A stretch of 64,000 nucleotides of DNA from Chloroflexota bacterium (GCA_030447245.1 JAUJPG010000002.1:75486-139485); one strand, 5' to 3'. Shown: positions 1 to 9,337, numbered from the stretch's first letter. Made by a program: numbers and translations. The notes: generated from the letters alone by a model not told the origin.

Positions 1-219
1 CTGCGAACCCTCACACCACGTGCGCTGGGGCCGTACGTGACGCACTACCTGCGCTCGGGAGCAATCGGCAGTGGCCGGCTGAACGTGAGGGGCCAGGATC
101 TGCGGCAGATGGGAGGTGATTTTGTCGTCGCGCCGGATGGCCGCCTGGCACTAGCGTACGCTTCGCACGACCCGGCGGATCGTCCGAGCGTCACGCAGCT
201 CCTGGCCGTGATCCGCTGA
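1..219 (+). CDS. C-terminal end of a peroxiredoxin-like (AhpC/TSA-type) protein, partial
   Basis: An open frame enters from the left edge and ends at the TGA at 217-219, giving 72 visible residues. The segment QMGGDFVVAPDGRL followed by a short strand, then SHDPADRPSVTQLL, resembles the last strand-helix unit of the AhpC/TSA antioxidant-like family of uncharacterised thioredoxin-fold proteins. In that family a GGDF.vdp.G.l pattern precedes a conserved DRP. The catalytic cysteine region would lie off the window, so activity cannot be judged. A thiol peroxidase-like or redox role is family-based inference only. Confidence 0.6.
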   Translation: MRTLTPRALGPYVTHYLRSGAIGSGRLNVRGQDLRQMGGDFVVAPDGRLALAYASHDPADRPSVTQLLAVIR

Positions 220-350
220 CGTACCGTCCGGCGCAGGAGTGGCAAGCGCCACGCAAGGAAGTTCCAAAGTTCTGTTAATCCAAGTTGCCCTGCTCGTTCG
301 TACATCAAGGCAGACCGTGGGGGACAGCGCGCGTGGGGCGGAGGCGGCCG

Positions 351-710
351 ATGACGCCGGGCGTTCAGAGATCGGACGACAGATCTGAAGGGGGCTCGCC
401 CGAGCCGCGCCTCGAGGAATCGGTCATCTTTGCGCAGGACGTCAAGTGCTTGTTGTGCGGGCTCGTGTTGGGACAGTTGATCGGTCGCACAAGCCTTCCG
501 CCGAACGCTCGTCGCTTCAATCCTGCGCGCGGCCAGGCCGTTCCGGTCGGCTTTCACGCCGCCCGTGCTCGATGTTTCAGATGCGGTGGTGTCTGCTTCC
601 TCGACGAGGTGGAAACGAGTGTGGTGATTCGCGCGGAGGCATTCGAGAAGCCTCGGCGCGGTCGGAAGCCGAAGCCGCGTCCTGGCGCCGAACAGGCTAT
701 CGCGCCCTAG
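351..710 (+). CDS. Small CxxC (zinc-ribbon-like) hypothetical protein
   Basis: An ATG at 351, preceded by a GGAGG-like stretch, opens a 119-residue frame. The core carries two cysteine pairs: CLLC near residue 35 and CFRC near residue 79. The second is followed by GGVCFLDEVE. Two CxxC knuckles about 40 residues apart are typical of a zinc ribbon. The C-terminus is basic (RRGRKPKPRPG), which would suit nucleic-acid contact. The first 25 residues are low in structure, so the true start could be a little further in. The gene converges on the hydrolase at 748-1884, and its TAG stop lies inside a 39-bp repeat. No function is assigned. An unrelated antisense frame over the same bases looks like a shadow. 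Confidence 0.5.
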   Translation: MTPGVQRSDDRSEGGSPEPRLEESVIFAQDVKCLLCGLVLGQLIGRTSLPPNARRFNPARGQAVPVGFHAARARCFRCGGVCFLDEVETSVVIRAEAFEKPRRGRKPKPRPGAEQAIAP

Positions 711-773
711 GCCTTCTGCTGCGAGTGTAGGAATAGGCTATCGCGCACTAGGCCCCGTGCTGCGCGTGTAGGA
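694..773. repeat. Tandem duplication, two 39-bp units with 41-bp period
   Basis: Units at 694-732 and 735-773 share 34 of 39 bases. Both begin AGGCTATCGCGC and end GTGTAGGA. Each holds a central CTAGGCC whose CTAG reads TAG on both strands. The plus-strand gene stops in the first copy (708-710) and the minus-strand hydrolase stops in the second (748-750). Confidence 0.85.
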
Positions 774-1884
774 GCTGGTCCCGCGTGCCTAGGTTGGGTG
801 CAAACTGAGCAATTTGCGCCACCAATGATGGCCGCGCGGCACCGAACGCGTGGTTGAAGCGGACAACCACTGGCAGGTGGTCGCTCGCGCTGGCGCGCCC
901 GACGTGTGCAGCGACTGGCACCAGTTCAGGCGAGTGCCAGACGTAGTCCAGGCGGAGCACCGGCCAGGGCGCTGGCAAGGCCCTGGGGCGCGCTCCGGCC
1001 CGTGGAAACGTGTGGCCGAAGCCCCGACCTACGGCCCGGTAGGCGTCGCGCAGTTCGGCGCGTAGCAGCCGATAATCCGCGCTGTACTCGGTCATGTTGA
1101 AGTCACCTAGGACGATGACCGGTCGCTCCGCACGGCGTATGAGCGCGAGCAGCGCACGCACCTGGGATCGTCGACGCGCCGGCTGAAACTCCGAGAACAG
1201 GCCCAGGAGTACGGGGCGATCGGGTGGCCGCGGCACTCGAGGGACCGGCATCCGGACGCTGAACAGCGTCACCGGACCGCCAGGCGTCTCGATCACCGCG
1301 CGGTGAAGCCAGTGTCCCCGCTCTGAGAGCCGCAGCGCCATGCTATCCCGGAGCGGGTAGCGGCTGAAGATGCCGCTACCCGAAGTATCCTTCCCCGGAT
1401 GCAGGGCGCGGTATGGGTACTCCGACCCGAGGAGCTGGACGAGGTCACCCGCCGCGTCGACGTGCAGTTCCTGAAGGCCGACCACGTCCGGAGCAGCTGA
1501 CAGGATCGTCTCCGCCGTGGAGGCGTGGTCACGGTCCCAGGCCAGGATGTTGAAGGTCATCACTGTCAGGCCGATGCGCCCGGCGTCGGCGCGCGGACGG
1601 CTCCGTCGGAGGACAAGTGGTCCGCACACGGCGCAGAAGGCCGCCGCCGCGGCGATCCCGCTGGCCAGCAGCCGCCGCGATCGTGTGGCGACCCCCGCGA
1701 CGAGGATCACTGGCGCGGGAAGGTACCACCACGGGGTGAAGTCGTCGATCAGCTCGAGTGCGCTCGGGACGGAGCACAAACTCCGCCGCAGGATGGCGTA
1801 GGTAGCCAGCGCCGTCGCATACGTCGTCCCCGCGCCAATGAGCGCGCGCCGCAATCGCAGCGTCAGACCCGCCGCGCCGACCAT
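748..1884 (-). CDS. Membrane-anchored endonuclease/exonuclease/phosphatase (EEP) family protein
   Basis: 378 residues. The first ~95 residues contain hydrophobic segments (around 12-32 and 55-92) that would span or anchor in the membrane. The rest is a metal-dependent EEP fold. It shows the MTFNILAWD first strand (Asn for metal), VVGLQELH (catalytic Glu), VLGDFNM (Asp/Asn pair), RLDYVWHS and the terminal SDHLPVVV (Asp-His pair). This arrangement, with two or three N-terminal helices and an outside-facing EEP domain, is common in Gram-positive and Chloroflexota genomes, where substrates are unknown. Related domains cleave nucleic acids, inositol phosphates or sphingomyelin. All catalytic motifs are present, so it should be active. 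It converges with the CxxC protein. Confidence 0.85.
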   Translation of the reverse strand: MVGAAGLTLRLRRALIGAGTTYATALATYAILRRSLCSVPSALELIDDFTPWWYLPAPVILVAGVATRSRRLLASGIAAAAAFCAVCGPLVLRRSRPRADAGRIGLTVMTFNILAWDRDHASTAETILSAAPDVVGLQELHVDAAGDLVQLLGSEYPYRALHPGKDTSGSGIFSRYPLRDSMALRLSERGHWLHRAVIETPGGPVTLFSVRMPVPRVPRPPDRPVLLGLFSEFQPARRRSQVRALLALIRRAERPVIVLGDFNMTEYSADYRLLRAELRDAYRAVGRGFGHTFPRAGARPRALPAPWPVLRLDYVWHSPELVPVAAHVGRASASDHLPVVVRFNHAFGAARPSLVAQIAQFAPNLGTRDQLLHAQHGA

Positions 1885-1972
1885 GGCGCCTTGGGCGTTG
1901 GACCGACCGGACAGTCACCCCGGCACCGCTCATAAATGGCGTGGTGGCGGGAGTTCCAAAGCTCGAAACAAA

Positions 1973-3703
1973 TCATCGCTTGGGCGCGAGTCGGAGATCG
2001 AGTTGGTGCTTGCCCGGGCGCGGGGCCGGGCCGAGTGCGACGTACACATCATCGCCGACCGACTCGACCAGCAAGGGCGTTCCGTGGCCGTCGAGCCGGC
2101 CGCCTGTGACGGCGAACGCCTCCGGCACCAGCACTCGCACCTTGCCCGCTAGCGGATGATTCGTCTCCCAGTCGACCGTCAGGCGATCGGCGGAGTAGGT
2201 CTGGGCGTACGATAGCCAGCAGCCACTGGGCGGATGGTGGACGTGGATGCTGCCGCTCTGGCCGCCGAGGCGCGGTGTCGCCGCCCAGCCGGCCGGTCCC
2301 AGCTCGACGCCAAACAGGCCAGCGACTATCGACTCCGCCACCGTCGACGCTGCTCCGGCGTACGCGGGCGAGCCGCCGTTGCGCCGGCTGCGTGGTTCCT
2401 GCCACTCGAAGACCTCGCCGGGCGTGCGCGCCCAGTCCGCGGCGACCTGATCGAGGTGCTCCCGCGCCAGGATAGCTGAGCCGTTCCAGAATTCGGCGCT
2501 TATCTGCATCCCGCCCCACCAGTCCCAGACGGCGCCGTTCTGGTACCGCCCCGGCGCCATCTGCGGATAGTCGAAAAATCCCTGGGGATATGGCGGCCAG
2601 AGTGTCAGACCAGGCTTGGAGGCGCCCGCCGCGACGCGGGATTCCTCGAGCGCACGGAAAATCTGACCTGCCTCGGAAGGCGCGGCCAGGCCAGTGTAGA
2701 CCGCAACCGCGTTCGCGATGCTGACAATCCGATCCTCGTCGAAGCCGTGGTGCATCGGGGGAATGTGAACGTGGGTGCGGAAAAACCCGCGATCAGGCTG
2801 CCAGAGGCGTTCCGCGGTCGCCTGGCGAAGCGCACGAGCACGTGCCCGCTGGGTCTCTGCCCTACGTGGCTGATCGACCATCTCGTTCATCTCGGCCAGC
2901 TCCAGCAACGCCCGATAGGCCCAGGCCTGGTCGTAGATCGAAGCGGTCCATTCCTTCGGCTCGGGCGGAACCCGCCACATCGCGCTGCCAACGTTGACTT
3001 CGACATCACCCCAGTCAGTCGTGTGCCCACGCCTGAGCAAGCCAAGCTCAGCATCGAACCGCTGGGCGTAAAGCCACTCGATCGCGTCATTCAGCCGCTG
3101 GATCCGCGACTTACCAGCTTGAACGTCGAGCAGCCAGGGCGCACCGGGGCCTGCCTTGGAGGCCACAAAGGCCATGTGGATGAGGCTGGTCTCCTCGTCC
3201 GAAGTCACCAGCATTTTCATTGCGGCCGGCTCATCCCCGCCGACCACGCCGCTCACCGCGCCCGCCTGGGCCGGCTTGAGCCAGATCCCGTCTTCCTGGT
3301 CGTCCGGCTCGCCGTCGAACTGGAGGTGGAGGAATTCTTCAACCGGCCGTGTCAGATACCAGATGTCGTAGAGGAATTGGGCAGCGGGCGCGATAGTGGC
3401 GCTGTCACGCGCGTACACCAGCCCGTAGTCGGCGCCAGCCCGGAAGCCGAAGATCTCCCCCGATACCCCAGATCCCTGGACCTCGACGGTCTTGAGGGAG
3501 CGTCGGACGCTCTCCCGGACGGCGTTGAGCTGCTCGTGGCCTTCAACGTGCCAGGTGGTCGGCTGGGCGACCAGCGGAGGGGGACAGGGCGAAACCGACC
3601 CTGGGGCGTCCGCGAACCCGCTCCGTGGCAGCGCGCCACAGAGCACCAGGAGCGCCGCGGCGACGGAGAGCCCCGCCCGTTTCCCAACGATCTGTGACCT
3701 CAT
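1973..3703 (-). CDS. Secreted six-hairpin glycosidase-like protein
   Basis: 576 residues beginning with a signal peptide (basic MRSQIVGKR, then a hydrophobic stretch to about residue 31). The body shows features of (alpha/alpha)6-barrel glycosidases of the trehalase/amylo-1,6-glucosidase kind: YARDSATIAPA near residue 97, YDQAWAYRAL near 255, FDEDRIVSIANAVAVYTGLA, NGAVWDWWGGMQISAEFW near 390 and a late AGAASTVAESIVAGLFG. Acidic residues in the YARDS and DWWGG segments are candidate catalytic or binding positions, but the exact substrate is not visible. The C-terminal ~110 residues look like a beta-sandwich cap. It probably trims an alpha-linked sugar outside the membrane. No sugar transporter adjoins it. 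Confidence 0.75.
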   Translation of the reverse strand: MRSQIVGKRAGLSVAAALLVLCGALPRSGFADAPGSVSPCPPPLVAQPTTWHVEGHEQLNAVRESVRRSLKTVEVQGSGVSGEIFGFRAGADYGLVYARDSATIAPAAQFLYDIWYLTRPVEEFLHLQFDGEPDDQEDGIWLKPAQAGAVSGVVGGDEPAAMKMLVTSDEETSLIHMAFVASKAGPGAPWLLDVQAGKSRIQRLNDAIEWLYAQRFDAELGLLRRGHTTDWGDVEVNVGSAMWRVPPEPKEWTASIYDQAWAYRALLELAEMNEMVDQPRRAETQRARARALRQATAERLWQPDRGFFRTHVHIPPMHHGFDEDRIVSIANAVAVYTGLAAPSEAGQIFRALEESRVAAGASKPGLTLWPPYPQGFFDYPQMAPGRYQNGAVWDWWGGMQISAEFWNGSAILAREHLDQVAADWARTPGEVFEWQEPRSRRNGGSPAYAGAASTVAESIVAGLFGVELGPAGWAATPRLGGQSGSIHVHHPPSGCWLSYAQTYSADRLTVDWETNHPLAGKVRVLVPEAFAVTGGRLDGHGTPLLVESVGDDVYVALGPAPRPGKHQLDLRLAPKR

Positions 3704-4034
3704 CAGGGCAGGAGCTTCGAGGTGAGGTGCAGCGGGGTGGACCTACCTTCCTGGTCGCGTGCGCGCCCTAACACTGGCGTGTCCGATGGGCGGGGAGCCC
3801 GACATTTATATCCGCCAGTCTGGACCTCGGCAAGAGAAAGCGGAGGCTTCATGCTTGTGCGGGATCGCCCGCCCTCGCGGGTAAGCGCGTCAAGTTGGGC
3901 CTGGTGTTCGGCTGGAGCGGTGTTGGACGGTGCACCGCTTAGCGAGATAGGAACGTGTCCTCAACGCTTCCGCATAGGGCCCCCGGCCGTTACACTTAGG
4001 CAACGGCCACGCGGTACGCGGGCTCGGACGACGC
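3704..4034. other. Intergenic region between divergent genes
   Basis: 331 bp separate the divergent starts of the glycosidase-like gene and the VanW gene. A TACACT hexamer at 3991-3996, about 40 bp before the VanW start, is a reasonable -10 box. No convincing small gene, RNA or repeat is seen. Confidence 0.4.
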
Positions 4035-5975
4035 ATGAGCAGCTTTAGGCAATCGGAGCAGGAAACGACGCGCATTGCGGTTCAGCATGCTCCAGGGCCG
4101 ACAAGAGCGACGGCGGAGCAGCCCAGACCGGCGTACCGATCCCCGGCCCGGGCGCCGGGGCGGGGTTGGATGTGGTCGACACTCGCGCTGCTCTTCGTGG
4201 GCCTGCTGGCGCCGCTGACGGCTATAGGCTGGTACCAGTACGAGCACACTGATCGAATCTACCAGGGTGTGAGCGCCCTCGGATTGAACCTGAGCGGCAT
4301 GACCTGGGCGGAGGCGGACCGAGCCCTGAAGACACGCGCTGAGGAGCTGACGGCGCGGCCGGTGCTGGTGCGTGCCGAAGAGCTGCAGTTGCGGACCGAC
4401 TGGCGCCAACTAGGACTGCGCTTGCCAACCGAAGCGCTGCTGGATCGGGCGATGGCTGTGGGTCGGAACGGGAGCTACTTCCAGAGGGTTCGAGGTCAGC
4501 TGGAAGCGCTGCGATTCGGAGCACCGGTCGTCGCCGAGCAAAGCGTAGACGACGGCGCACTGGCGCAGTTCGCCAGCGGCATCCACGGTCAACTGGAGCG
4601 CCCGGTCCGCAACGCCCGGCTAGAGCTGAAACCCGACCTTACCCTGGAGTTGACGACGGCGCAGGTTGGTCGCGGGCTGGATGTCGACGACGCTGTTCGT
4701 CGGCTGCGCGAGGCAGCACTGTCCGGCCAGGGACAGGTGGATCTGGCGGTTACCAAGATCCTGCCCGAGACCACGGATGAGATGCGCGTACCCGCCAAGG
4801 AGAGGGCTGAGGGCATCTTATCCACGCCGCTCTCGCTGGCGTTCCGTGACCGGCGGTGGACGATCGAGCGGCAAGAGTTGGCCGACATCCTGCTCTTCAA
4901 CGGCGGCCCCGGCGTCCCGATCGAGGTCAAGCTCGACAGCTCGGCGCTCCAGGCGCGCGTGCAGGCTATCGCAAAAGAGATCAACCAGCCGGCGCAGAAT
5001 GCCCGACTTGACTGGAATGGCGGTCAACCAAAAGTCATCCGACCGAGCGGCGAAGGGCGCGAGCTGGACCCCGTCTCGGCCGCGCAGATGATCTCGGAGC
5101 GTGCCGCCGACTCGGAGCGGACGATCGCGTTACCAGTCAAGGTTACCGCTCCGGCAGTTGACGCGAGCAAGCTCCAGTCGATGGGTCTTCAGGGGCTGAT
5201 TGACAGCTCGACGACGGCGTTCCAGGGATCGGTGCCGCAGAAGGCTCACAATATCAAGCTAGCAGCATCACGCCTCCATGGAGTTGTCGTGGCGCCGCGG
5301 ACGACGTTCTCCTTCAACCGCGAACTGGGACCGACCACCGTGGCCAACGGGTACCAGGTCGCCTTCGGGATCACCAGCGCGGGCGACCAGCATAAGACGG
5401 TGCCGTCAGTGGCGGGCGGCATCTGCCAGGTTGCGACGACGCTGTTCCAGCCAGTGTTCTGGTCGGGGTACCAGATTGAGGAGCGGAACTGGCACCTGTA
5501 CTGGATACCAGCGTACACGTCGCGTGGGGCCGTCGGACTGGACGCGACTGTGGACGAGGAAGTGAATCTCGATCTTCAGTTCATCAACAACACCGACAAT
5601 TTCCTGTTGATCCAGTCGCGGACAGACGATACGAACGTGACCTTCGAGCTGTACGGCACAAAGCCGACCTGGCAGATCAAAGTGGACGGCCCCGAGATTA
5701 CCGATCGCAAGCCGGCGGACCCCACGCCCGTGAACGAGCCGGAGCCCTCCCTGCCTGAGGGTCAGCGCCTGCAGGTAGAGACGGCTCGAGAAGGGTTCAC
5801 TGCCACGTTCGTGCGAACGGTCACTGAGCCCGGGGCGCCGGTGCGCACGCTGAAACTGGAGAGCCGGTACGTCCCGTCGCGCAATGTCACGCTCGTAGGG
5901 ACGGGCGGCCGCGCCCCAAGTGCGGCGCCGGCGAATGTCAACCGACCCAGTCCGGCTCCGCCCGGTCGAGGCTGA
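4035..5975 (+). CDS. VanW family protein with PG-binding-4-like repeats
   Basis: 646 residues. A ~45-residue cytoplasmic N-terminus leads to one transmembrane helix at about 46-68, so the rest lies outside the cell. Residues ~85-370 carry repeated YQGVSALGLNLSGMTWAEAD-like units of the peptidoglycan-binding-4 (formerly YoaR-like) type. The VanW domain follows at about 395-520, with TFSFNRELGPTT, the conserved GGICQVATTLFQPVFWSG and RNWHLYWIP. The C-terminus is Pro/Ser-rich and may cross the wall. VanW proteins occur in vancomycin-resistance clusters but are widespread without them, and their biochemical role is not established. No van genes are nearby, so resistance should not be inferred. 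It stands alone as a cell-surface protein. Confidence 0.9.
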   Translation: MSSFRQSEQETTRIAVQHAPGPTRATAEQPRPAYRSPARAPGRGWMWSTLALLFVGLLAPLTAIGWYQYEHTDRIYQGVSALGLNLSGMTWAEADRALKTRAEELTARPVLVRAEELQLRTDWRQLGLRLPTEALLDRAMAVGRNGSYFQRVRGQLEALRFGAPVVAEQSVDDGALAQFASGIHGQLERPVRNARLELKPDLTLELTTAQVGRGLDVDDAVRRLREAALSGQGQVDLAVTKILPETTDEMRVPAKERAEGILSTPLSLAFRDRRWTIERQELADILLFNGGPGVPIEVKLDSSALQARVQAIAKEINQPAQNARLDWNGGQPKVIRPSGEGRELDPVSAAQMISERAADSERTIALPVKVTAPAVDASKLQSMGLQGLIDSSTTAFQGSVPQKAHNIKLAASRLHGVVVAPRTTFSFNRELGPTTVANGYQVAFGITSAGDQHKTVPSVAGGICQVATTLFQPVFWSGYQIEERNWHLYWIPAYTSRGAVGLDATVDEEVNLDLQFINNTDNFLLIQSRTDDTNVTFELYGTKPTWQIKVDGPEITDRKPADPTPVNEPEPSLPEGQRLQVETAREGFTATFVRTVTEPGAPVRTLKLESRYVPSRNVTLVGTGGRAPSAAPANVNRPSPAPPGRG

Positions 5976-6247
5976 CCTGGCTCTCCACACGGCTCGGCCA
6001 TTGTCGCTCACGTTGAGCGGACCGGGCTCCCTCCGGCCCGACAGGAATAGGCCCGGTTCGCTGTCCTCGTGACCAATCACGAACTCTTCGGCCTTGCCAA
6101 CCCTGCGTTGCTAGACGGACGGTGGACCGACGAGTATACTCGGGGCAGGGCCCACTCGCTGTGCTCGCGCGGCGGTGATCAGTCGCTGGAGCGGACGCTG
6201 AGAAGAGGACATCGGCAAACCATAGGCGTGAAGGGGCAGGCGAGGCG

Positions 6248-6748
6248 ATGAGAGTGCTGGTGGCGAGCATCGTGCTCGTGCTGCTGCTCGGCGCGACTTC
6301 GACTGGGCGAGCCTCCGCCGCCGTGACTGAGGATATTTTCGGCGCCGCCTCGGGCGACATTGACGAGCCCGGATCGTTGTCGCCCATCGGAAACGGGCGG
6401 TTCGCGATTCTAGATCGCGTGTACACCGGGCGTGGCGTGAGCCGGTCCGTCCTTCAGAGCGCGGAGACCTGCTTTACGGGGCAGCTCACCACCACCGAGG
6501 ACTGGGCACTGCAAGCGCCGAAGATGAGCGGCGCGCACCGGAGTACGGTGACCATCCGCGCCGAGCGGGGACTCGTGGTGCTCCAGCTGCAGGGTGACAT
6601 GGAGTTTCCTCATGCTTCGGGGAGCTGGGAGCTGGTGCGCGCAGGTGGCCTTTGCGCTGCGTTCGAAGGTAGTGGCCGCTATAGCGCCACCTTCTCGCAC
6701 CACAGTCCCGGGTTCCGCCTGACCTTCGATGGCCAGGTGCACGACTGA
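6248..6748 (+). CDS. Secreted hypothetical protein
   Basis: 166 residues with a clear signal peptide (MRVLVASIVLVLLLGATSTG, likely cut after ASA near residue 25). The mature part is rich in beta-strand-like alternation (VTIRAERGLVVLQLQGDMEF, RYSATFSHHSPGFRLTFDGQ) and suggests a small beta-barrel or jelly-roll domain. It has two cysteines, near residues 76 and 137, that could form a disulphide. No family is recognised. A TATACT box at 6133-6138 lies about 110 bp upstream and could be the promoter. A GGCGAGG motif precedes the ATG. It is monocistronic and converges on the oxidoreductase. Confidence 0.6.
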   Translation: MRVLVASIVLVLLLGATSTGRASAAVTEDIFGAASGDIDEPGSLSPIGNGRFAILDRVYTGRGVSRSVLQSAETCFTGQLTTTEDWALQAPKMSGAHRSTVTIRAERGLVVLQLQGDMEFPHASGSWELVRAGGLCAAFEGSGRYSATFSHHSPGFRLTFDGQVHD

Positions 6749-6837
6749 CTCTCGCTCGGCGGCACCGTCTCCGTCACGAGCTCCCCCCTGACGAACACCA
6801 GAACGCTCGGCTGGCGCTGAGCGCTACGCCTCCGAGG

Positions 6838-7725
6838 TCACGCCAGTGCAGGCCGGATCTCCTGGGCGAAGCGTCGCATGTCCGCGAGGATCGACTCCCC
6901 GGTATTGTCGCCGAAGTGGGCGACCAGGTGCTCCAGACCAACGGTCTGGAATGCTTTGATCTGGTCCACGATGTGCTCCGGATCGCCATCGAACACCGTC
7001 AACACCTGACCGTTGGCGGTCCTGGTTTCGGGAAGCGTGCGATCGGGCGTCACCCGCGTACGCAGGCTCCCCGCCACCGAGCGGTCACCGGCTAGTTCCC
7101 TGATGTGGGCAAGCCCGTCTCGGTACTGCTCCAGGTTACTGCCAACCGGATGCCAGGCTTCCGCAACCGCCGCGGCTCGGCGGAGCGCGCGTGGGCTGCT
7201 GCCGCCGAGCCAGATCGGCGGGCCGCCCAGTTGAACCGGCTTCGGTGAGAACAGTCCATCGGAGAAACGAACGTGGCGACCCTCGAACCGCGGATCGTCG
7301 GAGCTCCACAGCTCGATCATCGCGGCGATGTACTCGTCGAACCGCTCGCCACGATTCGAGAAATCAGAGCCGAGAAACTCGAACTCTCGCTCCAGCCAAC
7401 CCGCGCCCAAGCCGAGGATCACTCGACCGCCTGACAAAGCGTCGAGGGTAGCGACCTCCTTGGCGATGACGACCGGATTGCGCGGCGGCAGCACGAGCAC
7501 CGAGGTCCCGAGGCGCACTCGAGTGGTGAGCGGAGCCAGGTAGGCGAGTGTCATGAGGAGCTCGTAGATGTGGCCATACGGCTCTTCCATGCCGCGCGGC
7601 ACCATCAGGTGGTCTGTCGTCCAGACTGAATCGAATCCGAGCTCGTCGGCGGCCTGCGCTATCTCCGCGAGGGTCCGCGGGTCGGCCGGGCGGCTGAAAT
7701 TGGGCAGGATCACGCCTACCTGCAT
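6838..7725 (-). CDS. LLM-class flavin/F420-dependent oxidoreductase
   Basis: 295 residues forming a bacterial-luciferase-like TIM barrel. Diagnostic segments are MQVGVILPNFSRPADP at the first strand, AADELGFDSVWTTDHL, VRLGTSVLVLPPRNPVVIAKE, LSGGRVILGLGAGW and PPIWLGGSSPRAL. This pattern matches the F420-dependent branch common in Actinobacteria and Chloroflexota. The substrate is not predictable from sequence. An AGGAGTG ribosome site lies just before the ATG. No coenzyme F420 biosynthesis gene is in the window, so use of F420 instead of FMN is family inference. Confidence 0.87.
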   Translation of the reverse strand: MQVGVILPNFSRPADPRTLAEIAQAADELGFDSVWTTDHLMVPRGMEEPYGHIYELLMTLAYLAPLTTRVRLGTSVLVLPPRNPVVIAKEVATLDALSGGRVILGLGAGWLEREFEFLGSDFSNRGERFDEYIAAMIELWSSDDPRFEGRHVRFSDGLFSPKPVQLGGPPIWLGGSSPRALRRAAAVAEAWHPVGSNLEQYRDGLAHIRELAGDRSVAGSLRTRVTPDRTLPETRTANGQVLTVFDGDPEHIVDQIKAFQTVGLEHLVAHFGDNTGESILADMRRFAQEIRPALA

Positions 7726-8125
7726 GGTGACACACTCCTGGCTCGGGACGGCCAGCCGCGGAACGTCAGGGGGCGTTGGGCACCAGCAACCCCGGCGCGT
7801 CCGAGTTGAGTATAGCCCCCACCCTGCCCACCGGCAGACATGACGTCTGTCGACTTGAAAACGTGCCTAACGGACCAGTGACACACGCTGATCGGACGCG
7901 CAGACTGCTTCAGGCGGCGCGGACCCGAACGGAGATAGCGGTTCTGGATAGCCCCGGCTACGGCCGCCCGAGGATCCCCTCGCAGTGAAGGTCAATGTAG
8001 GAGCCGTCGAGCCGGGCGCGGTCTGTGAAGCGAACGAGCTGTGCCTCACCCGTTAGACCCGTTCGCGTTCCGGGTTCAAGGCGGCGCGGCGCACACGCCT
8101 GCGGCACATGCTGAACCGGGTGCCG
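7726..8125. other. Intergenic region without recognised gene
   Basis: 400 bp between the oxidoreductase start and the M20 hydrolase stop. A short GGGTTCAAG stretch near 8071 recalls a tRNA T-loop, but no acceptor or anticodon stems can be folded around it. No open frame with convincing codon use is seen. Confidence 0.3.
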
Positions 8126-9337
8126 TCAGCGCGGCCCCATCGCGGCCTCGAAGGCCGCCCGCGCGCGACGGAGCGTGTCGGGCTCGGCGAGCAGGTCGAT
8201 GGCCGTCATCGCCAGACCTTTGGCCGCGGCAAGCATGGCCTGGCGGCCACGTTCGGTCGCAGCGGCATCGCGGAATGGGATCGAGTGGGCGGGTATATCC
8301 CAATGCTCCGTGATGCCGATCCGCGCCTCAACGCCGGGAACCTTACGGGTCACATTGCCAAAGTCGGTCGAGCCGCGACCTTTGCGCTTGCGCTCAGTCG
8401 CGACGTCAAGACCGATCGCCCGGAGATTGGTCAGCATCAGGTCCATGAGGACCGGGTTCGGCACGGTGTTCTCGTACCCTGGCATATACTCGGTCCATTC
8501 AAGTCGACAGCCGGTGGCGCGGGCGGCGCCCTCGGCGCAATCCACCACCCGCTCGACCACTCCGGCGAGGTACTCCGAGTCGTCAGCGCGGGTCCGATAC
8601 CGGATCGCGGCGTAGTCGGGGATGATGTTGGCCGCTGCCCCGCCGTTCAAGATGATGCCGTGAATCCGAACGTCAGAGCGAACCTGCTGACGGAGCATGC
8701 TGACGGCGCTGTACATCTGAACGACCGCGTCGAGCGCGTTGAGCCCCTGCTCGGGCATGCTGGCGGCGTGGGCAGCCCGCCCGTGGAAGTAGAACTCAAA
8801 TCCGCGGGCCGCCAACGAGCCGTCGGCCGTGATCGTCGTCTCGGTCGCCGGGTGGAACATGATCGCGGCATCGACCACGTCGAAGACGCCCGCATTGACC
8901 ATGTGGACCTTGCCGCCGGAGTTCGGCGCCGCGCTTTCTTCGGCCGGGGTCCCGAGCACCCAGACCGAGCCTTCCAATTCTGGCAGCACGTCCTTGAGCG
9001 CCAGCCCTGCACCGACAGCCGACGTCCCGATCAGGTTGTGCCCGCAGCCGTGCCCTAATTCGGGCAGCGCGTCGTACTCGGCGAGGATCGCCACGCAGGG
9101 GCGCGGATCACCCCGCCCGCGCAGCTCGGCCCGGAACGCCGTTGCCATGCCGGCCGTGCCCATCTGGACGTCCAATCCGGCCCGCTGGAGCAGGTCGGCA
9201 AGGCGTCGCGCTGACTGGACCTCCTGGTGTCCGATTTCGGGATGCTGGTGGATCCAGTCCGCGGCGTCGCACAGCTCACCCGCGTGTCGATCGACCGCCT
9301 CACAGACACGCCGCTTCAGGTCCACCACGTTCGCCAT
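8126..9337 (-). CDS. M20 family amidohydrolase (AbgB/aminoacylase-like)
   Basis: 403 residues. It shows the M20D-like dinuclear zinc hydrolase pattern: WIHQHPEIGHQE near residue 28, AILAEYDALPELGHGCGHN near 85 (metal ligands and dimer region), GTPAEESAAPNSGG near 129 (catalytic Glu), FHGRAAHAASMPEQGLNALDA in the lid domain, and GSTDFGNVTRKVPG near 335. Members hydrolyse N-acyl or p-aminobenzoyl-glutamate type amides, and the exact substrate is unknown here. The gene starts 2 bp after the stop of the GNAT gene and is probably co-transcribed with it (GNAT first). An acetyltransferase and a deacylase in one unit could act on the same kind of amine, but that is speculation. Confidence 0.87.
   Translation of the reverse strand: MANVVDLKRRVCEAVDRHAGELCDAADWIHQHPEIGHQEVQSARRLADLLQRAGLDVQMGTAGMATAFRAELRGRGDPRPCVAILAEYDALPELGHGCGHNLIGTSAVGAGLALKDVLPELEGSVWVLGTPAEESAAPNSGGKVHMVNAGVFDVVDAAIMFHPATETTITADGSLAARGFEFYFHGRAAHAASMPEQGLNALDAVVQMYSAVSMLRQQVRSDVRIHGIILNGGAAANIIPDYAAIRYRTRADDSEYLAGVVERVVDCAEGAARATGCRLEWTEYMPGYENTVPNPVLMDLMLTNLRAIGLDVATERKRKGRGSTDFGNVTRKVPGVEARIGITEHWDIPAHSIPFRDAAATERGRQAMLAAAKGLAMTAIDLLAEPDTLRRARAAFEAAMGPR

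Noticed and set aside
45-557. 170-residue minus-strand frame over the first genes
   Set aside because: Arg-rich, no motif, and it opposes the peroxiredoxin end and the CxxC protein, which have recognisable features.
2747-3697. 316-residue plus-strand frame inside the glycosidase-like gene
   Set aside because: Composition matches an antisense shadow of a high-GC gene. The minus strand has a signal peptide and coherent domain motifs.
4035-5975. Vancomycin resistance locus because of VanW
   Set aside because: No vanA/H/X/R/S-type genes nearby. VanW domains are widespread without resistance.
8041-8110. Possible tRNA from a GGGTTCAAG stretch
   Set aside because: No acceptor, D- or anticodon stems can be paired around it.
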